Shown: in pieces, positions 34,222 through 46,664 of the stretch
Layout of the letters: each line of letters begins with the position of its first letter
Position numbering within the stretch: the first letter of the stretch is position 1
Source: Streptomyces alboflavus
GTDB taxonomy: Bacteria > Actinomycetota > Actinomycetes > Streptomycetales > Streptomycetaceae
Direction of reading: 5' to 3'
DNA: 64,000 nucleotides
Assembly (NCBI RefSeq): GCF_000716675.1
Contig: NZ_JNXT01000045.1
Coordinates: forward strand, 1 to 64,000
Translations under genes and position numbers: made by a program
Notes under the pieces: model-generated
What the model saw: only the letters and a program-made list of their open reading frames with translations
Database searches by the model: none
What the model was told of the DNA's origin: nothing

Positions 34222-34818
34222 TCAGGCCTCCGGCCAGGCCCGCATCGCCAGGTCGACGACGACCTGGAGGTTTTCCCTGGTGGCGCCGTCGCGGGACTGC
34301 TGGGACAGGCCCTGGAACACCGCACCGACGTAGCGGGCGAGGTCCCCGGCGTCGACGCCGGCCGCGATCTCGCCCGCGTCGATGCCCTGCTGGATGCGGG
34401 CCGCGAAGGTCGCGACGTTGGCGTTGCGCTGCTCGCGCAGGGTCTGCTCGACCTCCGGCGTGGTGCAGTTGGTCGCGGCGTGGATGACGAGGCAGCCGTG
34501 GGGAAGGCCCGGCTCGGTGAAGGAGTCGACGGCCTCGCGCAGGATGCGCTCCATCGCGCCGCGGGCCGTCGGCTCCTCGGCGAGGGCGCGCCCGCCGAAG
34601 GCTCCGTACGTGCTCGCGTAGCGCACCAGGACCTCCTCGAAGAGCGTCCGCTTGTCGCCGAAGGCCGCGTACAGGCTCGGGGCGCCGATGCCCATCTCGC
34701 GGGTGAGGTCGGCGACGGACGTCGCCTCGTACCCGTGCTCCCAGAACTGTCGCAGGGCCTGCTCCAGCGCCGTCTCACGGTCGAAGGAGCGCGGCCTGCC
34801 TCGCTGTTTCGTCGCCAT
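34222..34818 (-). CDS. TetR family regulator
   Basis: 198 residues. HTH at about 30-55 (TSVADLTREMGIGAPSLYAAFGDKRTLFEEVL). The group (RGRPRSFDRETALEQALRQFWEHGYEATS start) is the common actinobacterial TetR type repressing an adjacent reductase gene. The C-terminal domain holds CLVIHAATNCTTPE, which may place cysteines near the ligand site. It is divergent from the SDR gene with paired operators in between. Confidence 0.93.
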   Translation of the reverse strand: MATKQRGRPRSFDRETALEQALRQFWEHGYEATSVADLTREMGIGAPSLYAAFGDKRTLFEEVLVRYASTYGAFGGRALAEEPTARGAMERILREAVDSFTEPGLPHGCLVIHAATNCTTPEVEQTLREQRNANVATFAARIQQGIDAGEIAAGVDAGDLARYVGAVFQGLSQQSRDGATRENLQVVVDLAMRAWPEA

Positions 34819-34830
34819 GGGTGAATTTTA

Positions 34831-34889
34831 TAGCGCGCGCTAGAAAAGCGGGTGGCGATCCGCTACGGTTCTTTGTGTAGCGACCGCTA
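34831..34889. promoter_or_regulatory. Two TAGCG-N2-CGCTA operators between TetR and SDR
   Basis: TAGCGCGCGCTA (34831-34842, perfect palindrome) and TAGCGACCGCTA (34878-34889) flank the shared promoter region, centres 47 bp apart. Each is closest to one gene. They are the likely binding sites of the TetR protein, repressing both genes. Confidence 0.82.
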
Positions 34890-34913
34890 GAGAAAGTTGG
34901 GGGGCGCCTGCTC

Positions 34914-35750
34914 ATGGGTGCACTGACGGAGAAGACGACGACCTCGCAGACCGCAGAGGCGGCGGAGAGGCCCGCGGAGGACGGGGCGCGGGTGAAGCGG
35001 CTCGCGGGCAAGACAGCCTTGGTCACGGGCGCAAGCCGGGGCATCGGGCGGGGGATCGCCGAGAGGCTGGCCCAGGACGGGGCGCGGGTTGCCGTGCACT
35101 ACGGCAGCAATGAGGCGGCCGCGAAGGAGACGGTCTCGGCGATCGAGCAGGCGGGCGGCTCCGCCTTCGCGATCGGCGCGGAGCTGGGTGTGCCGGGTGA
35201 CGCGGCAGCGCTGTGGGCGGCGTTCGACGCACACGCGGACGACCTGGACATCCTGGTGAACAACGCCGGGATCGGCACGTCGCACTCGTTCACGGAAGCG
35301 GACGAGGACGAGCACGACCGGCTGTTCGCGGTGAACGTCAAGGCGCCGTTCTTCATCACCCAGCTCGGCGCGGAGCGACTGCGGGACGGCGGGCGCGTCA
35401 TCAACATCTCGTCCGGCCTCTCCCGCGCCGCCGTGATGCCCCAGATCATGACGTACGCCATGACCAAGGGCGCCCTGGACGTCTTCACTCAGAACTTGTC
35501 GAAGGTGCTCGGCGCCCGCGGCATCACGGTCAACTCGGTGGCCCCGGGCATCGTGGACACGGACGTCAACGCCGCCTGGCTGCGCGGCGAGGAGAACAAG
35601 CAGGCATGGGCGGGCGCGGCGGCCATGTCGGCCCTCGGCAAGGTCGGGACACCGCAGGACATAGCCGACGCGGTCGCCTTCCTCGCCTCGGAGGACGGGC
35701 GCTGGGTGACGGGGCACTGGCTGGACGCGACGGGGGGTTCGCTGACCTGA
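34914..35750 (+). CDS. Short-chain dehydrogenase/reductase
   Basis: 278 residues. NAD(P) motif TGASRGIG, NNAG, and catalytic Ser...Tyr-x-x-x-Lys (INISSGLSRAAVMPQIMTYAMTKGA; Y-A-M-T-K) identify a classical SDR oxidoreductase. The Arg after TGAS suggests NADP(H). About 30 polar residues precede the domain, so the true start could be the later in-frame GTG. Expression is probably induced when the divergent TetR releases the operators. Confidence 0.92.
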   Translation: MGALTEKTTTSQTAEAAERPAEDGARVKRLAGKTALVTGASRGIGRGIAERLAQDGARVAVHYGSNEAAAKETVSAIEQAGGSAFAIGAELGVPGDAAALWAAFDAHADDLDILVNNAGIGTSHSFTEADEDEHDRLFAVNVKAPFFITQLGAERLRDGGRVINISSGLSRAAVMPQIMTYAMTKGALDVFTQNLSKVLGARGITVNSVAPGIVDTDVNAAWLRGEENKQAWAGAAAMSALGKVGTPQDIADAVAFLASEDGRWVTGHWLDATGGSLT

Positions 35751-35847
35751 GGTGCCTCGGCCCGGCGGGGCGGGAGCAGGGCGACACGGGCCGGGGGGAC
35801 GACTGGCCGGGGCGCCCCCTCACCTCGTCCCCCTCACCTCGCCTACC

Positions 35848-36918
35848 TCACCTCGTCTCCGTCACCTTGGCGAGAGCCCTGGGCGCGTCCGGGTCCTGGC
35901 CGCGGGCGATCGTCACCTCGTAGGCGAGGAGTTGGAGGGGGATGATCTCCAGGATGGGCTGGACCTCCTCGGGGACCCCGTCCGTCGGCAGGGCGAATCC
36001 GGCGGAGGCCCGTTCGACGTGGGTCTTGGGCCCGATGACCACGAGGTCGGCGCCGCGTCCGCGGAGCCGGTCGAGGACGGGCTGGAGCGCCTCCCCTCCC
36101 CTGCCGTCCGGGACGACGGCGATGACCGGCGAGATGTTGTCGACCATGGCGAGGGGGCCGTGCAGCAGGTCGGCGCCGGAGTAGGCCAGGGCGGGGATGT
36201 AGCTGGTCTCCATCAGCTTCAGGGCGGCTTCCTTGGCGGTGGGATAGCCGTAGCCGCGAGAGGTGATCACCATGCGCTCGGCGAAGCGGTAGCGGGCGGC
36301 GAGCGTCCGGATCTCCGGCTGCCGGGCCAGGAGGTCGGCGGCGAGGTCGGGCAGCGGACCCGCGGCAGCGCCGTCGCCGTCGCGCAGGCCCTCGATCAAG
36401 AGGTAGAGGGCGAGCAGGGACGCCGTATAGGTCTTCGTGGCCGGGAGGGCCTTCTCCGGGCCCGCGAGGATGTCGATGTGGTGCTCGGAGACGGCGGCGA
36501 GCGGGGAGTCGGGGTTGTTGGTGACCGCGAGGGTGATGGCGCCGGCCTCGCGGGCGGCCTGGGTGGAGGCGACGAGGTCGGGCGAGCCACCGGACTGGCT
36601 CACGGTGACGACCAGGACGTCCCGGAGGTCGGGCTTGGCGCCGTAGGCCGTGGTCGTGGACATGGAGGTGAGGCCGCAGGGCAGGCCGAGGCGGACTTCG
36701 AGGAGGTACTTGGCGTAGAGGGCGGCGTGGTCGGAGGTGCCGCGGGCGGTGAGGAGGACGAAGCGGGGGCGTTGCGCGGCCACCTGTCGGGCGGTCTCGC
36801 GGATCGCCGGGGCGCCGGTGTCGAGAAGCCGCCGCAGGACCTCGGGCTGTTCGGCCATCTCACGGGACATGATGCGGCCGGGCTGCTCGCTGTAAGGGGA
36901 GGACGACATCGCAGTCAT
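35848..36918 (-). CDS. Double SIS-domain sugar isomerase-like protein
   Basis: 356 residues with two SIS domains (first at about 40-190 with LLTARGTSDHAALYAKYLLE and TVSQSGGSPDLVAST; second at about 210-330 with ITSRGYGYPTAKEAALKLMET). It matches the isomerase half of glucosamine-6-phosphate synthase without the glutaminase domain, so AgaS/FrlB-type deglycase or phospho-sugar isomerase activity on amino-sugar phosphates is likely. It is divergent from nagB and is plausibly part of the same amino-sugar pathway. Confidence 0.9.
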   Translation of the reverse strand: MTAMSSSPYSEQPGRIMSREMAEQPEVLRRLLDTGAPAIRETARQVAAQRPRFVLLTARGTSDHAALYAKYLLEVRLGLPCGLTSMSTTTAYGAKPDLRDVLVVTVSQSGGSPDLVASTQAAREAGAITLAVTNNPDSPLAAVSEHHIDILAGPEKALPATKTYTASLLALYLLIEGLRDGDGAAAGPLPDLAADLLARQPEIRTLAARYRFAERMVITSRGYGYPTAKEAALKLMETSYIPALAYSGADLLHGPLAMVDNISPVIAVVPDGRGGEALQPVLDRLRGRGADLVVIGPKTHVERASAGFALPTDGVPEEVQPILEIIPLQLLAYEVTIARGQDPDAPRALAKVTETR

Positions 36919-37411
36919 GCTTCCCACTGTGCTTGCTACTGGCCGGGAGCGCTTGCCCTCCGGGCGGGGAGGGGGACGGGGTTGGGTAGGGGCCACGGTG
37001 ACTTCCCCCCTCGTCCCTGGGGCCGCCGCTGCGGCGTAGGGGCAGTCGCTGGGGTCCGGGCCGCGCCGCAGTGACGCGGACTCACGGTGGTCCAGCGGCA
37101 GCCGCCGTGGCCCTGGGTCAGCCGCCGTGGCACGGGCCGGCCGCAGGAGCACGGGCCGGCCGCAGGAGCGCGAGCGCCAAGGCGGGAGCCCTGCCCCGGG
37201 GACCGCCGCGTGGCCCGGGCAGCCGCAGGAAGGAGGACACCGGGCGCAGTACAGGCGACGCAGCACGGCGAGTACAGGTCGGCAGGCGAAGGCCGGGTTC
37301 GGGTCGGAGCATGGACATGTGGGGGCGTGCGCGTGTGCGGGCGGGAAAGGGCTGATGTCGTGGGCGCCCGGGGTGTCCGACCCCTGCACCTGGGTGGTGC
37401 GGCTCTGCTAG
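36919..37411. other. Intergenic region between SIS and nagB genes, with a 19-bp duplication
   Basis: A 490-bp gap upstream of the DasR site. It contains a perfect 19-bp tandem duplication (CACGGGCCGGCCGCAGGAG at 37131-37149 and 37150-37168) and a spaced repeat of CAGCCGCCGTGG (37099 and 37119). No protein-like ORF is visible. Confidence 0.6.
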
Positions 37412-37427
37412 ATTGGTCTATACCACA
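37412..37427. promoter_or_regulatory. DasR operator (dre) upstream of nagB
   Basis: ATTGGTCTATACCACA matches the known DasR consensus ACTGGTCTAGACCAGT at 12 of 16 positions and keeps the TGGTCT/ACCA core. It lies 54 bp before the nagB GTG. Confidence 0.88.
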
Positions 37428-37480
37428 CTCTTCCGAGCGCCAGTCCCGCTCCTCCCCTACACCAGATCGGCAGGCCCAGC

Positions 37481-38266
37481 GTGGAAGTTGTCATCGTCCC
37501 GGACGCCAAGGCAGGCGGCGAGCTCATCGCGGAGGCCATGGCCGCCCTCGTGCGCCGCAAGTCCGACGCCCTGCTCGGTGTCGCCACCGGCTCGACCCCG
37601 CTGCCCATCTACGAGGCGCTGGCGGCGAAGGTCCGCGCGGGCGAAGTGGACGCGTCGCGGGCCCGGATCTGCCAGCTCGACGAGTACGTGGGGCTGCCGG
37701 CGGGGCACCCGGAGTCGTATCGCTCGGTGGTGCTGCGTGAGGTCGTGGCGCCGCTCGGCCTCGACGAGTCGGCCTTCATGGGGCCCGACGGCAGCGCTGC
37801 GGACGTGCAGGGCGCGTGTGAGGCGTACGACCGGGCGCTGGCGGAGGCGGGCGGTGTCGACCTGCAGTTGCTGGGGATCGGCACGGACGGGCACATCGGG
37901 TTCAACGAGCCCTGCTCGTCGCTGGCCTCGCGGACGCGGATCAAGACGCTGACCGAGCAGACCCGGGTGGACAACGCGCGGTTCTTCGACGGCGACATCG
38001 ACCAGGTCCCGCACCACGTCATCACGCAGGGCATCGGCACGATCCTGGAGGCCCGGCACCTGGTGCTGCTCGCGACGGGTGAGGGCAAGGCCGACGCCGT
38101 GGCGGCGACGGTCGAGGGTCCGGTGGCCTCCGTGGTCCCCGCCTCCGCGCTCCAGTTGCACCCGCACGCGACGGTGATCGTGGACGAGGCGGCCGCGTCC
38201 AAGCTGAAGCTGGCGGACTACTTCCGGCACACGTACGCCAACAAGCCGGAGTGGCAGGGGCTTTAA
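37481..38266 (+). CDS. nagB: Glucosamine-6-phosphate deaminase
   Basis: 261 residues. Converts glucosamine-6-phosphate to fructose-6-phosphate plus ammonia, the step that commits GlcNAc-derived sugar to glycolysis. Family motifs: GVATGSTPLPIYEAL, QLDEYVGLPAGHPESY and LQLLGIGTDGHIGFNEP with catalytic Asp/His. GTG start at 37481; the ribosome site is weak. Its substrate, GlcN-6-P, is also an effector of DasR, whose operator lies just upstream, giving pathway feedback. Confidence 0.96.
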   Translation: MEVVIVPDAKAGGELIAEAMAALVRRKSDALLGVATGSTPLPIYEALAAKVRAGEVDASRARICQLDEYVGLPAGHPESYRSVVLREVVAPLGLDESAFMGPDGSAADVQGACEAYDRALAEAGGVDLQLLGIGTDGHIGFNEPCSSLASRTRIKTLTEQTRVDNARFFDGDIDQVPHHVITQGIGTILEARHLVLLATGEGKADAVAATVEGPVASVVPASALQLHPHATVIVDEAAASKLKLADYFRHTYANKPEWQGL

Positions 38267-38288
38267 TCCTCCGGACGGGTACGCAGAC

Positions 38289-38326
38289 GGCGCCGGGCGC
38301 CCCCAGTGGTGGGGGCGCCCGGCGCC
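38289..38326. terminator. Bidirectional 17-bp hairpin, nagB / GH3
   Basis: Arms 38289-38305 and 38310-38326 are perfectly complementary around a 4-base loop between the convergent nagB and GH3 genes. Confidence 0.88.
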
Positions 38327-38388
38327 GTTCGCGTGCTGCTACCGCCGGATCTCGCCTTGGGCCGGGGACATGGGCCGGGACGAGCGCC

Positions 38389-39891
38389 TCACGCGCCCGT
38401 CAAGGCCTCCGCCGCGGCCTGGCCGCAGACCCGGGCGGCGCCGTACGTGGCGATGTGCAGGGAGCCGGTGGGCTTGGACTGGGGGACGCCCATCTCGACG
38501 ACGACGGTGTCGGGGCGGGCGGTGAGGAGGTGGTCGACGGCGGCGGACATCCACGGGTGGCGGTGGGCGTCGCGGACGACGGCGACCACGCGTCGGGAGC
38601 CCGCCGCCGCGAGGGCCTTCGCGCCCGCGTCGTCGCCGCTGAAGGAGCCGGTCTCGGTGCCGGGCAGACGGCGGGTCAGCTCGGCGGCGACGCCCCAGGG
38701 GGTCTCGTCGCCGACGGCGATGTTGGCCAGGGGCGTGAAGGCGGCGACGTAGGGCGCCTCGGTGAGCGTGCCCGCGGAGGACTCGGTGTGGGTGACCGTC
38801 AGGGCGCGGCGGGCCGCGCGCAGGCCGATCTCCGGGTCCGCCGCTCCCCCGGCGTCGGCCGCGCGCGAGGCCGAGGCCCAGTCGGCGAGGGCGCGCACCC
38901 GGGCGGCGGCGTCGGCGAGCCGCTCCTCGGGGAGTTCGCCCGCGCGCACGGCGGCCACCAGGGCGTCCCGCAGCCGGAGGACCGTCAGCTCGTCGTGCAG
39001 GCCGCCGCCCACGCAGATCGCGTCGCAGCCCGCGGCGACGGCGAGGACGGTGCCGCGCTCGATGCCGTAGGTCCCGGAGATGGCGCGCATCTCGATGCCG
39101 TCGGTGACGATCAGGCCGTCGAAGCCGAGTTCGCCGCGGAGCAGGTCGGTGAGGATGCGCCGGGACAGCGTGCCCGGCAGCTCCGGGTCGAGGGCGGGGA
39201 CGCTGATGTGGGCGCTCATCACCGCGCGCGTACCGGCGGCGATGGCCGCGCGGAAGGGGACGAGTTCGCGGGCGTTCAGGACGTCCGCGTCGACGTCGAT
39301 GTGCGGCACGGCGTGGTGCGAGTCGACCGCGGTGTCCCCGTGGCCGGGGAAGTGCTTGGCGCAGGCGGCGACGCCGGCGGACTGCATGCCCTCGATGTAG
39401 GCGCCGGTGTGCCGGGCCACCAGGTCCGGGTCGGAGCCGAAGGAGCGTACGCCGATGACCGGGTTGCCGGGGTCGGAGTTGACGTCGGCGGACGGCGCCC
39501 AGTTGAAGGTCACCCCGCACTCGGCGAGGCGGCGGCCGAGCTCCGCGGCGACACCCCGGGTGAGCGCGACGTCGTCCACGGCGCCGAGCGCGTGGTTGCC
39601 GGGGAAGGAGGAGCCGGTGCGCACCTCCAGGCGGGTGACGTCGCCGCTCTCCTCGTCGATGGCGACGACGATGTCCTCGCGCTCGGCCCGCAGCTGGGCG
39701 GTGAGCGCGGCGACCTGCTCGGGCGTCTGGATGTTGCGGCCGAACAGGCCGACGGAGGCGAGGCCCTCGCCGATGCGGCGCAGCAGCCAGTCGGGGGCGG
39801 TGGTGCCGCCGAAGCCGGGCTGGAGCACGGTCAGGGCGTCGCGCGTGAGGGAGTCCTGGGTGCCCGCGGAGGCGGTGTAGGAGGAGGTCAT
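38389..39891 (-). CDS. GH3 beta-N-acetylhexosaminidase (NagZ-like)
   Basis: 500 residues. KHFPGHGDTAVDSHH (179-193) is the GH3 hexosaminidase hallmark carrying the Asp-His catalytic dyad, and the nucleophile is Asp264 in IVTDGIEM. A C-terminal domain of about 170 residues follows. No signal peptide, so it acts in the cytoplasm on imported chitobiose, releasing GlcNAc. It lies 6 bp past dasC in the same direction and is probably co-transcribed with the das transporter genes, as in the S. coelicolor cluster. Confidence 0.93.
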   Translation of the reverse strand: MTSSYTASAGTQDSLTRDALTVLQPGFGGTTAPDWLLRRIGEGLASVGLFGRNIQTPEQVAALTAQLRAEREDIVVAIDEESGDVTRLEVRTGSSFPGNHALGAVDDVALTRGVAAELGRRLAECGVTFNWAPSADVNSDPGNPVIGVRSFGSDPDLVARHTGAYIEGMQSAGVAACAKHFPGHGDTAVDSHHAVPHIDVDADVLNARELVPFRAAIAAGTRAVMSAHISVPALDPELPGTLSRRILTDLLRGELGFDGLIVTDGIEMRAISGTYGIERGTVLAVAAGCDAICVGGGLHDELTVLRLRDALVAAVRAGELPEERLADAAARVRALADWASASRAADAGGAADPEIGLRAARRALTVTHTESSAGTLTEAPYVAAFTPLANIAVGDETPWGVAAELTRRLPGTETGSFSGDDAGAKALAAAGSRRVVAVVRDAHRHPWMSAAVDHLLTARPDTVVVEMGVPQSKPTGSLHIATYGAARVCGQAAAEALTGA

Positions 39892-39897
39892 GGTGCG

Positions 39898-40728
39898 TTA
39901 GCCCTTCACGGCGCCGTCGGTCAGGCCGGCCACGGCCCTGCGCTGGAGGAAGACGAAGAGGATCAGGATCGGGATGGCGAACAGCGAGGCCGCGGCCATG
40001 GTGGCGCCCCAGTCGTCGCCGAACGCGGTCTGGAAGCTGGAGAGCCACACCGGCAGGGTCTTGGCGTCCGCTTCCTTGTTGAGCACGAGGACCAGCGGGA
40101 ACTCGTTCCAGGCGGTGATGAAGCCGAAGAGCGAGGTCGACATCAGGCCCGGCGCGAGCAGCGGCAGGATCACCCGGCGGAAGGCCTGCATCCGGGTGCA
40201 GCCGTCGACCATCGCGGACTCCTCCAGCTCCCTCGGCACGGCGGCGACGAAGCCGCGGAGCGTGAGGAGGGTGAAGGGCAGGATCATCACCATGTAGAAG
40301 AGGGTCAGCGGGATCAGGCTGTTCAGCATGTCCGCGTCGCGCACGATGATGTAGATCGCGATGACCATGACTTCCCACGGCGCCATCTGCGCCAGCATGA
40401 AGCCGATGATGAAGCCGCGCCGTCCCTTGAAGCGCATCCGGGCGAGGGCGAACGCCGAGGTCACGCCGATGATGAGGGAGAAGAGGACGGCGAGGATCGT
40501 GACGGTGAGGGAGTTGCCGACCATGGTCCAGAAGTGGTCGACCTCCATCGCCGTCCTGAAGTGTTCGAGCGTGGCGTCGGTCGGGAACCAGACCGGGTCC
40601 TCGGCGATGATGTCGACGGTCGGCTTGAAGGCCGTCGCGAACATCCAGTACACGGGGAAGACGCAGAAGATGAAGAGAACGACGGCGACCAGGTTGGGCC
40701 ACAGGCGGCCCATCAGCGAGCGCTTCAC
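39898..40728 (-). CDS. dasC: Chitobiose ABC transporter permease DasC
   Basis: 276 residues, MalG-type. Six predicted membrane helices; the EAA loop reads ELEESAMVDGCTRMQAFRRVILPLLAPG, split as EESAMVDGCTRMQAF. Family and position identify it as the second permease of the DasABC importer of N,N'-diacetylchitobiose. Its GTG overlaps the dasB stop (GTGA), so the two permeases are made together. The ATPase is missing from the cluster. Confidence 0.95.
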   Translation of the reverse strand: MKRSLMGRLWPNLVAVVLFIFCVFPVYWMFATAFKPTVDIIAEDPVWFPTDATLEHFRTAMEVDHFWTMVGNSLTVTILAVLFSLIIGVTSAFALARMRFKGRRGFIIGFMLAQMAPWEVMVIAIYIIVRDADMLNSLIPLTLFYMVMILPFTLLTLRGFVAAVPRELEESAMVDGCTRMQAFRRVILPLLAPGLMSTSLFGFITAWNEFPLVLVLNKEADAKTLPVWLSSFQTAFGDDWGATMAAASLFAIPILILFVFLQRRAVAGLTDGAVKG

Positions 40729-41714
40729 AGCTCGTCCTCCTCTTGCTTGAGCACGATCCGCAGGTAGAACGAGGTGATGGCCAGCAGGATGAGGATGGTG
40801 AGCAGCGCGATCGCCGCACCCATGCCGAAGTGCTGGTTGCCCATGCCCTCGATGTAGGCGTAGACGGGAAGGATCTCGGTGAGCCGGTCGGGGCCGCCCT
40901 CATTGATCGTGAAGACCTGCACGAACGCCTTGAAGACCCAGATGATCTCCAGGAACGTGGTGGCGTAGAGGAAGGGCCGCAGGTACGGCAGCGTCACCTG
41001 GGTGAACTGCTTCCAGGCCCCGGCGCCGTCGAGCGACGCGGCCTCGTACAGCTCCTTGGGAATGGTGGTCGTGGCGGCGTACAGGTTGATCGCCACGAAG
41101 GGGATGGACATCCAGACGATGAGCAGCAGGACCACGAAGAAGGTGGAGTACTGCGTGGCCAGCCAGTCGTGGTCGGCCATCGACTCGAAGCCGATCTTGG
41201 CGAGCACCCAGTTGACGACGCCGAAGCGCTGTGCGAACAGCCACTGGTAGACCGTGCTCGCCGCGACGACGGGCATCGCCCAGGCGAGGACGAGGCCGAC
41301 CAGGAGGAAGGTGCGCATCTTCCGGCCGAGGCGGGCCAGGAGCAGTCCGACCATGGTGCCGAGCATCATGATCAGCACGACGTTGACGGCGGTGAAGGCG
41401 ACCGAGCGGCCGGTGACCCGCCAGAAGTCCTCGCTGCTGAGGACCTCCTTGTAGTTGTCGATTCCGTTCCACTCGGTCAAGTGCAGAATGAACTGCCGCA
41501 TGTTGAGGTTCTGGAACGACAGGATCCCGTTGTTGACCAGCGGCCAGCCGAGCAGCAGCAGGGTGGCGATGATCGCGGGGGCAAGTAGCAGATAGGGCGT
41601 GAGGCCGGCGAGACGTCCTGGGGACCTGCGCGGGCCCGTTGGCCGTGGCCCGCCGTCCAGTGTCTGCACCTCCGTCGGGCCGGAGGGCGGCCGTTCGGTC
41701 TTCTGCACGGTCAT
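40725..41714 (-). CDS. dasB: Chitobiose ABC transporter permease DasB
   Basis: 329 residues, MalF-type. After a Pro-rich cytoplasmic N-terminus come six helices; the EAA loop is ELYEAASLDGAGAWKQFTQVTLP, split as EAASLDGAGAWKQF. It forms the heterodimeric channel with DasC. The start is taken at 41714 (MTVQKTE), with GAAAGAG at workable distance; an ATG at 41723 sits too close to that site. Confidence 0.94.
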   Translation of the reverse strand: MTVQKTERPPSGPTEVQTLDGGPRPTGPRRSPGRLAGLTPYLLLAPAIIATLLLLGWPLVNNGILSFQNLNMRQFILHLTEWNGIDNYKEVLSSEDFWRVTGRSVAFTAVNVVLIMMLGTMVGLLLARLGRKMRTFLLVGLVLAWAMPVVAASTVYQWLFAQRFGVVNWVLAKIGFESMADHDWLATQYSTFFVVLLLIVWMSIPFVAINLYAATTTIPKELYEAASLDGAGAWKQFTQVTLPYLRPFLYATTFLEIIWVFKAFVQVFTINEGGPDRLTEILPVYAYIEGMGNQHFGMGAAIALLTILILLAITSFYLRIVLKQEEDEL

Positions 41715-41764
41715 GCTCGCCATCTCTTTCGTGGGCAACGCGAAACGCTGGGGGCGGCGCGGGG

Positions 41765-41804
41765 GGGGGCGCCGTGGGCAGCGCGGGGGCGCCATGGGCA
41801 GCGC
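41765..41804. repeat. 20-bp tandem duplication in the dasA-dasB gap
   Basis: GGGGGCGCCGTGGGCAGCGC and its copy with one change occur head-to-tail; a third truncated GGGGGTGGCGCC follows. The 210-bp GC-rich gap between dasA and dasB can fold strongly and may limit read-through so that DasA exceeds DasBC. Confidence 0.6.
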
Positions 41805-41924
41805 GGGGGTGGCGCCACCGGGGGCGCGGAGAACGCGGGGTCGCGCGGGGAGCGCGGAGCACCCATGGGTACGCCGGGGGCAGCGGGGTCGGTTCACCCG
41901 CCGCCCCCGGCGGGGTCTGCGTCC

Positions 41925-43199
41925 TTACTGCTTCTGCGCCAGGCGCTTGTTGAGCTCGCCCTCGACCTTCTTGGCGGCGTCGGCGGGCGAATCGCCGTTG
42001 AGCACCGCGGTCATGTAGTTCTTGATCGGGTTCGGCGGGTTCTCGACCGCGCCCCACTCCGGGATCAGCGGGGTGGTGCCGCCGCCCGCGGTGGCGGGAG
42101 CGGCGGCCTCGGCGGCCGCGTTGCCCTTGAGGTTGGACTCCAGGGCCTTCTTGTTCGGGATCGTGCCGCCTTCCTTGGCGAACTGACCCTCGAACTTGTC
42201 GGACAGCGCGATCTTGAGGAACTCCTTGGCGAGCTCCTGCTTCTTGCTGGTCGCGGCGACGGCGAGGTTGGAGCCGCCGAGGAAGACGCCCTCGGGCTTG
42301 GCGGCGGTGGCGCCGGGGATCGTGAAGAAGCCGATGTCCTTCTCGATCTTCTTGTTGGCCTTGATCGCGGTCGCGGCCTCCCAGCTCATGCCGATGAAGG
42401 CGCCGGTCTTGCCCTTGGCGAAGATCTCGGCCTGCTGCGGGGTGGCCTCGTCCTTGTTCTTCGGCGCCTTGGAGAGGTCCGCGAACTGCTTGTACGTCTT
42501 CATGGCCGCGGCGACCTTGGGGTCGTCGAGGTTGGAGACGTACTTGTCGCCGTCCTTCTTGACAAGGTCGGCGCCCTCGCCGATGGTCAGGCCGACGAAG
42601 TGGTACCAGTTCTGGCCGGGCAGGTAGATCGGCTCGGCGTCGGTCTTCTCGCCGATCTGCTTGAGGTTCTTGAGGAACTCGGCGCGGGTCTTCGGGGTCG
42701 TCTTGATGCCGGCGTCGGCCCAGACCTTCTTGTTGTAGACCACGACGCGGTTGAGGACGAACCACGGGGCGGCGTACTGCTTGCCGTCGATGACCGAGGC
42801 CTTGTTCATCGACTCGGTCCAGTCGGCGCCGATGGTCTCCTTGAGGTCATCGAGCTCGGCGAGGCCACCGGTCTTGGCGTACGCGGCGGTCTGCGTGTTG
42901 CCGATCTCGAAGACGTCCGGCGGGTTCTCCTCGGAGAGGGCGGTCGTCAGCTTCTGCTGGATGCCGTTCCACTGCTGGACCTCGAACTTCAGCTTCGCGC
43001 CGGTCTTCTTCTCGAAGGCGGCCGTGACGTCCTTCTGCCACTGGTCCGGCGTCGAGCCGTCCATGGCCCAGAGCGTCAGCGTCTCGCCCTTGAAGCCGTC
43101 CGCCCCGGACTTCTTGTCGTCCTTGTCGTCGCCGCCACAGGCCGCGACAGAGACCAACATGCCCGCGACACCGATAGCCGCTATGAGCTTGCGCTTCAC
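41925..43199 (-). CDS. dasA: Chitobiose-binding lipoprotein DasA
   Basis: 424 residues. A lipoprotein signal (MLVSVAACGG; lipobox SVAAC) anchors it outside the membrane. The body is a family 1 extracellular solute-binding protein: TLWAMDGSTPDQWQKDVTAAFEKKTGAKLKF, then GNTQTAAYAKTGGLAEL. The GTG at 43199 is chosen because AAGGAGG lies six bases upstream, whereas the ATG at 43205 abuts that site. It binds chitobiose and links chitin sensing to development. Transcription starts in a region with three DasR-like sites and a TTGACA box on the minus strand. Confidence 0.95.
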   Translation of the reverse strand: MKRKLIAAIGVAGMLVSVAACGGDDKDDKKSGADGFKGETLTLWAMDGSTPDQWQKDVTAAFEKKTGAKLKFEVQQWNGIQQKLTTALSEENPPDVFEIGNTQTAAYAKTGGLAELDDLKETIGADWTESMNKASVIDGKQYAAPWFVLNRVVVYNKKVWADAGIKTTPKTRAEFLKNLKQIGEKTDAEPIYLPGQNWYHFVGLTIGEGADLVKKDGDKYVSNLDDPKVAAAMKTYKQFADLSKAPKNKDEATPQQAEIFAKGKTGAFIGMSWEAATAIKANKKIEKDIGFFTIPGATAAKPEGVFLGGSNLAVAATSKKQELAKEFLKIALSDKFEGQFAKEGGTIPNKKALESNLKGNAAAEAAAPATAGGGTTPLIPEWGAVENPPNPIKNYMTAVLNGDSPADAAKKVEGELNKRLAQKQ

Positions 43200-43277
43200 A
43201 GTCATCCTCCTTTGGATGCCAGCCAACCCCCCACCCGCAGCGACCAAGAGGACCGAAAGACTGCCCGTGGGACTGGA

Positions 43278-43327
43278 CCTGGTCTTTAATGGTGTAGACC
43301 AGTACGGGGAGCTTGGCCTAGACCTTT
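43278..43327. promoter_or_regulatory. DasR operator cluster between dasA and dasR
   Basis: Three matches to the dre consensus: AATGGTGTAGACCAGT (43288-43303, 14 of 16), a weaker one overlapping at 43278-43293 and CTTGGCCTAGACCTTT (43312-43327, 11 of 16). On the minus strand the dasA TTGACA box lies next to them at 43338-43333, so DasR binding would block dasA transcription. Confidence 0.85.
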
Positions 43328-43348
43328 ATAGGTGTCAAGGGTGTATAA

Positions 43349-44413
<1,065 letters not shown>

Positions 44414-44477
44414 CCCGCGCACACCCCCCAGGACTGATCCCGTCCGCCCTGTAGCGCGGACCACGTTCCTGCCCCTA

Positions 44478-44516
44478 CCGTCCTCCCGTCACCGCAGATC
44501 GTGAACGGGAGGACGG
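44478..44516 (+). promoter_or_regulatory. Hairpin sequestering the cstA ribosome site
   Basis: CCGTCCTCCCGT (44478-44489) pairs perfectly with ACGGGAGGACGG (44505-44516), which contains the GGGAGGA ribosome site of cstA; the GTG start is three bases further on. A 15-base loop separates the arms. Closed, the structure would block initiation. Confidence 0.72.
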
Positions 44517-44519
44517 CCC

Positions 44520-46660
<2,141 letters not shown>

Positions 46661-46664
<4 letters not shown>

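Noticed and set aside
38251..40767. 838-residue plus-strand ORF opposite GH3 and dasC
   Set aside because: Third-position GC artefact; Gly/Arg/Val/Asp composition and no motifs.
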